Origin: an uncultured Clostridia bacterium
Lineage (GTDB): Bacteria; Bacillota; Clostridia; RUG12999
DNA: 8,324 nucleotides
NCBI GenBank assembly: GCA_949739095.1
Contig: CATIYX010000279.1
Location: 1-8,324 of the forward strand
Direction of reading: 5' to 3'
Shown: positions 6,126-8,324 of the stretch, piece after piece
How positions within the stretch are numbered: the stretch's first letter is position 1
Layout of the letters: every line of letters begins with the position of its first letter
Notes under the pieces: model-generated
Seen by the model: the letters and a program-made list of their open reading frames with translations, nothing else
Databases searched by the model: none
Told to the model about the DNA's origin: nothing
Program-made: the position numbers and the translations under genes

Positions 6126-7613
6126 TCAATTTTCACCATTCCATTTTAAAGTATAAAGATTATCATAATAAAGATATTCAAGAGAAAGCTTCGCCTGAGC
6201 ACAACGTTTTCCCGATTGACAATACATGATTATGTTATCCTTGCTCTTATTCTTCGCATATTTTTCTATTTCGTTAAATATTGAAGTATGTGGAATATTT
6301 ATCGCGCCTGCTATATGCCCCGCTTCATATTCCTCTTTTGACCTTACATCAATCAGTACCGCCCCATTTTTAACAAGCTCCTGCATTTTTTCATAGGAAA
6401 TTTTATTTGGACTCCAATTACGTTCATATTCCAATGCTGAATTGATGTCTTTCACTTTAGAACATATATCGCCGCTTATTACAAACACTTCACAATCATG
6501 AGGCATTATTTGTATTTTAATTTCATCTGCTATTTCTTTATCAATTCCATTATATATGTCTCGAACCAAAGTAACTTTACCATGAAATCCAAGTTCCCGC
6601 ATTGACACTGACATTTGGACTGGCTGTTCACTTCTGTTTATAAATGCCACTGCGCGTCTTTCTCCATTATTGGAATAAAGCTTTTTATACCAGATTTCTC
6701 CTAAAAGTTCACCGCTATCTGATTTATATTCTTTCATTACATATGCCTGTAAACATAATGTATCCTGATTTATAGCTATCAATTCTTTATTTTTTAATAT
6801 ATCCAGTGTACGCTCATTCAGTTTTGTTAAATCACAGCCAATCATCAGCGGCGCTGATACCATACACCACATAATAAAATGTGTTTTTTCTTCAACCAGC
6901 GATAGCCCATTCCCTATCTGCATCATATCAGGATCATTTACATGCCCAGGCTTACAGTATTTTGCCAGACATTTTATATTGTCTATCTGTTCCATGACCG
7001 AACTGAAATCAGGCGTAATATCCGCCCCTGTCCGCCAAGAATCAGCTATATCAACAGCCCATTCCCCCGGAAACATCCAGCGGCATATATTAAATACGAT
7101 ACATCTACCTGTTCTTTTCCGTATATCATCAATTATTTTCGCTATTTTTGTATATTGTTCTTCCTCATCAAGCCCAAGCCGCACTCCGCCACACCAATCA
7201 ACCTTAATAAAATCAAATCCAAATTCATCAAGAAACATCTCTAAATCCTGTTTCTCAAAACCGTATAATCCTACACCGGTGCCATGATATCCTTCGTTAT
7301 CATAATAAAAGGCACACGTATTATCTCCGCCCTCACTGTAACAGCCGGCTTTCAGACCTTTGCTATGTGCATAATCTGCTATTACCTGTATACCATTTGG
7401 GAAACGTTCTTTATGAAACAACAATCTACCGTTATTATCCCGCCCCCCGAAAAATCCATCATCCATATTGAAATATGTATAGCCACACGCAGCAAGACCT
7501 GTATCTATCAGTGCATCTAATTGTTTTTTTAGTACAGTTTCACTTATATTTGTTCTAAAGCAATTCCATGACGCCCAGCCCATTATTGGTGTTTTTCTGT
7601 ATAATTCATTCAT
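6126..7613 (-). CDS. GH27 alpha-galactosidase-like protein with C-terminal rhodanese domain
   Basis: A single uninterrupted frame of 495 aa. Residues 8 to about 290 are a glycoside hydrolase family 27 barrel: TPIMGWASWN (8-17), FNMDDGF (48-54), the nucleophile Asp139 in FIKVDWCGG, acid/base Asp198 in SWRTGADI (aligning with Asp231 of human GLA), NDPDMMQIGNG (226-236), SAPLMIGCDL (253-262) and AINQD (280-284). A C-terminal beta domain follows to about 380. Residues 404-495 are rhodanese-like: LIDVRSKEEYEAGHIAGAINI (starting at 420) and the loop CQSGKR with Cys465. No signal peptide, so a cytoplasmic enzyme on imported alpha-galactosides or alpha-GalNAc glycans is likely. The loop that sets Gal versus GalNAc specificity (CRWMF, 177-181) matches neither classic type. 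GGAGG (7624-7628) precedes ATG 7613. The gene is more AT rich than the kinase operon. The rhodanese C-terminus lacks the usual LxGG segment, so it may be clipped. Confidence 0.9.
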   Translation of the reverse strand: MNELYRKTPIMGWASWNCFRTNISETVLKKQLDALIDTGLAACGYTYFNMDDGFFGGRDNNGRLLFHKERFPNGIQVIADYAHSKGLKAGCYSEGGDNTCAFYYDNEGYHGTGVGLYGFEKQDLEMFLDEFGFDFIKVDWCGGVRLGLDEEEQYTKIAKIIDDIRKRTGRCIVFNICRWMFPGEWAVDIADSWRTGADITPDFSSVMEQIDNIKCLAKYCKPGHVNDPDMMQIGNGLSLVEEKTHFIMWCMVSAPLMIGCDLTKLNERTLDILKNKELIAINQDTLCLQAYVMKEYKSDSGELLGEIWYKKLYSNNGERRAVAFINRSEQPVQMSVSMRELGFHGKVTLVRDIYNGIDKEIADEIKIQIMPHDCEVFVISGDICSKVKDINSALEYERNWSPNKISYEKMQELVKNGAVLIDVRSKEEYEAGHIAGAINIPHTSIFNEIEKYAKNKSKDNIIMYCQSGKRCAQAKLSLEYLYYDNLYTLKWNGEN

Positions 7614-7658
7614 TGGTTTGTTTCCTCCGTTATTATATTAGTTTGAATTTTTGACAGT

Positions 7659-7687
7659 ATTATACATGATTATCCCTACAAATGCAA
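7659..7687 (-). promoter_or_regulatory. Promoter of the GH27 gene
   Basis: Minus-strand TTGCAT (7682-7687), 17 bp, perfect TATAAT (7659-7664). The start would be near 7652, leaving a leader of about 40 nt. The hexamer pair is identical to that of the AraC-family promoter at 4882-4910. Confidence 0.65.
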
Positions 7688-7702
7688 GCATAAATGAAAT
7701 TC

Positions 7703-7744
7703 ATATCACAAATTGAATTAATAATATCACAAATTGAACTAATA
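7703..7744. repeat. Tandem 21-bp direct repeat upstream of the GH27 promoter
   Basis: Two adjacent 21-bp units (7703-7723 and 7724-7744), each starting ATATCACAAATTGAA, differ at one base only. They cover roughly -51 to -92 relative to the predicted GH27 start. Two same-facing sites two helical turns apart just upstream of the -35 is the classic arrangement for an AraC-type activator. The sequence differs from the TTTGCAnnnTnCGCAAA element, so another regulator is implied. Two units without a distinct spacer are not a CRISPR array. Confidence 0.6.
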
Positions 7745-7895
7745 TATTAAAGCGATTTCTTTTATATCAAAATAAAAAAGAGCCAACCGATTTAAATTCC
7801 TCACATATTTCCGCGCCAAAGGCGCGCTCCCACAAAGCGAGGCACTTTATGGGAAAAAAGAGACGCAGCAGAATGAGCGTGACGGCGACTTCTAT
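7745..7895. other. Intergenic stretch without a gene
   Basis: I see no gene between the GH27 operator repeat and the tRNA terminator. It holds a small CGCGCC-AAA-GGCGCG hairpin (7812-7826) and a weaker one (7828-7837 with 7845-7854) that pairs fully only on the minus strand with a G-U pair. Neither is followed by a T-run. Confidence 0.4.
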
Positions 7896-7931
7896 AAAAA
7901 ATCGCCGCAAGCGATATGACGCTTGCGGCGA
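7896..7931 (-). terminator. Terminator of the tRNA-Asn locus
   Basis: A perfect 12-bp stem (7902-7913 with 7920-7931, core CGCCGCAAGC) with a 6-nt loop is followed on the minus strand by TTTTTT (7901-7896). It starts 5 nt after the CCA end of the tRNA-like sequence. Confidence 0.85.
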
Positions 7932-7936
7932 CGTAG

Positions 7937-8012
7937 TGGCTCCCCAAGTTGGACTCGAACCAACGACCCTGCGGTTAACAGCCGCATGCTCTACCAAGTG
8001 AACAAATACGAC
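7937..8012 (-). tRNA. tRNA-Asn(GTT) with disrupted 5' half, probably non-functional
   Basis: The 3' three quarters are intact on the minus strand: encoded CCA (7937-7939), acceptor 3' strand TTGGGGA (7941-7947), T-arm GTTGG-TTCGAGT-CCAAC (7948-7964), and anticodon stem with loop CTGTTAA (7975-7981) giving anticodon GTT (7977-7979). The D-stem (GAGC with GTTC, 8000-8003) still pairs, but D-loop position 15 is C instead of a purine. The adjacent bases where the 5' acceptor strand should be (8006-8012) pair at only two Watson-Crick positions. A TCCCCTA that would pair at 6 of 7 positions lies about 30 nt further upstream (8036-8042). A promoter and terminator flank the locus, so this is a native tRNA gene broken by an insertion or rearrangement. 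Confidence 0.7.
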
Positions 8013-8058
8013 CGTAAATCCTTGGTTCGCTGTAATAGGGGATTTTGTTGCTAGACAC

Positions 8059-8087
8059 ATAATATCATATATGTTTTTGAAAGGCAA
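8059..8087 (-). promoter_or_regulatory. Promoter of the tRNA-Asn locus
   Basis: Minus-strand TTGCCT (8082-8087), 17 bp, TATTAT (8059-8064). The start near 8052 would be about 10 nt before the displaced acceptor strand at 8042, a normal distance for a tRNA leader. Confidence 0.5.
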
Positions 8088-8138
8088 TACCTTTTCCGAA
8101 CTTCCCTTATTTCATCAAAAAAATAGCTCAATCAGTAG

Positions 8139-8324
8139 CGTATATGTAGGACATCACTAACCAGCGATGTCCATAACAGGAGAACCAGTGTTCCACTCGG
8201 AGCAGAATTGTTGATAGGTCATGTTCAGTCCTACGACCGGTTTATTGATACGGTAGTCGACGGCGGCGCTGCGGTGGTCAACAGCACCCTGATCAACAAA
8301 AAAACCGACAACGAAAAGATCCGC
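8139..8324 (+). pseudogene. Partial or decayed 2-oxoacid:acceptor oxidoreductase gamma-subunit-like sequence
   Basis: The frame open to the right edge reads SYDRFIDTVVDGGAAVVNST near 8229-8288, then KTDNEKIR. This resembles the segment N-x-PSYDRF-x(4)-PGG-x-VVNSSLI of KorC/PorG-type gamma subunits of 2-oxoacid:ferredoxin oxidoreductases. Upstream, the expected sequence is only traceable across other frames (for example EPV at 8183-8191 in a different frame), and the family's N-terminal GGxGGQG motif is absent. A TAG at 8136-8138 closes the frame on the left and no start or ribosome site is visible. I infer a frameshifted or truncated copy; the rest lies outside the window. Confidence 0.4.

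Noticed and set aside
7703..7744. Direct repeats as a minimal CRISPR array
   Set aside because: Only two contiguous AT-rich units without spacers, no cas genes nearby, and a position directly upstream of a promoter.
7937..8012. tRNA 3' fragment as an attachment-site duplication of an integrated element
   Set aside because: A tRNA-like promoter and a candidate 5' acceptor strand lie just upstream, so the locus looks like a native tRNA gene with an insertion. No integrase or element genes are visible.
7767..8087. Open frame of 106 codons on the minus strand across the tRNA region
   Set aside because: Its middle part (HAAVNRRVVGSSPTWG) is the typical translation of a tRNA T-arm and anticodon arm, and it runs through the tRNA and its terminator. 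It is a shadow, not a gene.

Overview
The window looks like chromosomal DNA from a low-GC, spore-former-type Firmicute, most likely of class Clostridia. Evidence: strong GGAGG-type ribosome sites before nearly every gene, TTGxxx-N17-TATAAT-type promoters, a SpoVG-family gene, and protein sequences typical of gut clostridia. The species cannot be named from sequence alone.

Layout, left to right. (1) 69-107 is a very stable hairpin, and 121-399 (-) is spoVG, probably starting at TTG. (2) 400-869 holds no intact gene; a possible frameshifted remnant lies at 489-745 (-). (3) 870-1529 (-) is a TM1586-type nitroreductase. Its promoter is embedded in the terminator hairpin of the next operon, and an inverted repeat sits on the -10. 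(4) 1688-4764 (-) is a three-gene operon read in the order sugar-phosphate nucleotidyltransferase, NahK/LnpB-like sugar 1-kinase, galE. It is closed by a terminator at 1598-1633. (5) 4765-5030 is a divergent control region with two promoters and three copies of a TTTGCAnnnTnCGCAAA-type element. (6) 5031-5933 (+) is a cupin-AraC regulator followed by a terminator at 6049-6081. A two-unit hairpin repeat lies just before that terminator. (7) 6126-7613 (-) is an AT-rich GH27 alpha-galactosidase-like gene whose reading frame continues into a C-terminal rhodanese domain. Upstream are a near-consensus promoter and a tandem 21-bp repeat. (8) 7896-8087 (-) is a tRNA-Asn(GTT) locus with promoter and terminator but a disrupted 5' half. 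(9) 8139-8324 (+) looks like a damaged or partial 2-oxoacid:acceptor oxidoreductase gamma-subunit gene running off the edge.

How the genes may work together. The operon has the parts of a Leloir-like salvage route: a kinase makes sugar-1-phosphate, a nucleotidyltransferase makes the UDP-sugar, and GalE epimerises it. GalE carries Cys at the position equivalent to E. coli Tyr299, the residue that decides whether N-acetylated UDP-sugars fit. This agrees with a kinase resembling N-acetylhexosamine 1-kinases. Neither a GNB/LNB phosphorylase nor GalT is present, so this is a variant of the bifidobacterial lnp arrangement. The divergent AraC protein probably controls the operon and itself through the three repeats. 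The GH27 gene has its own different operator-like repeat and a lower GC content, so it looks like a separately controlled and perhaps later acquisition.
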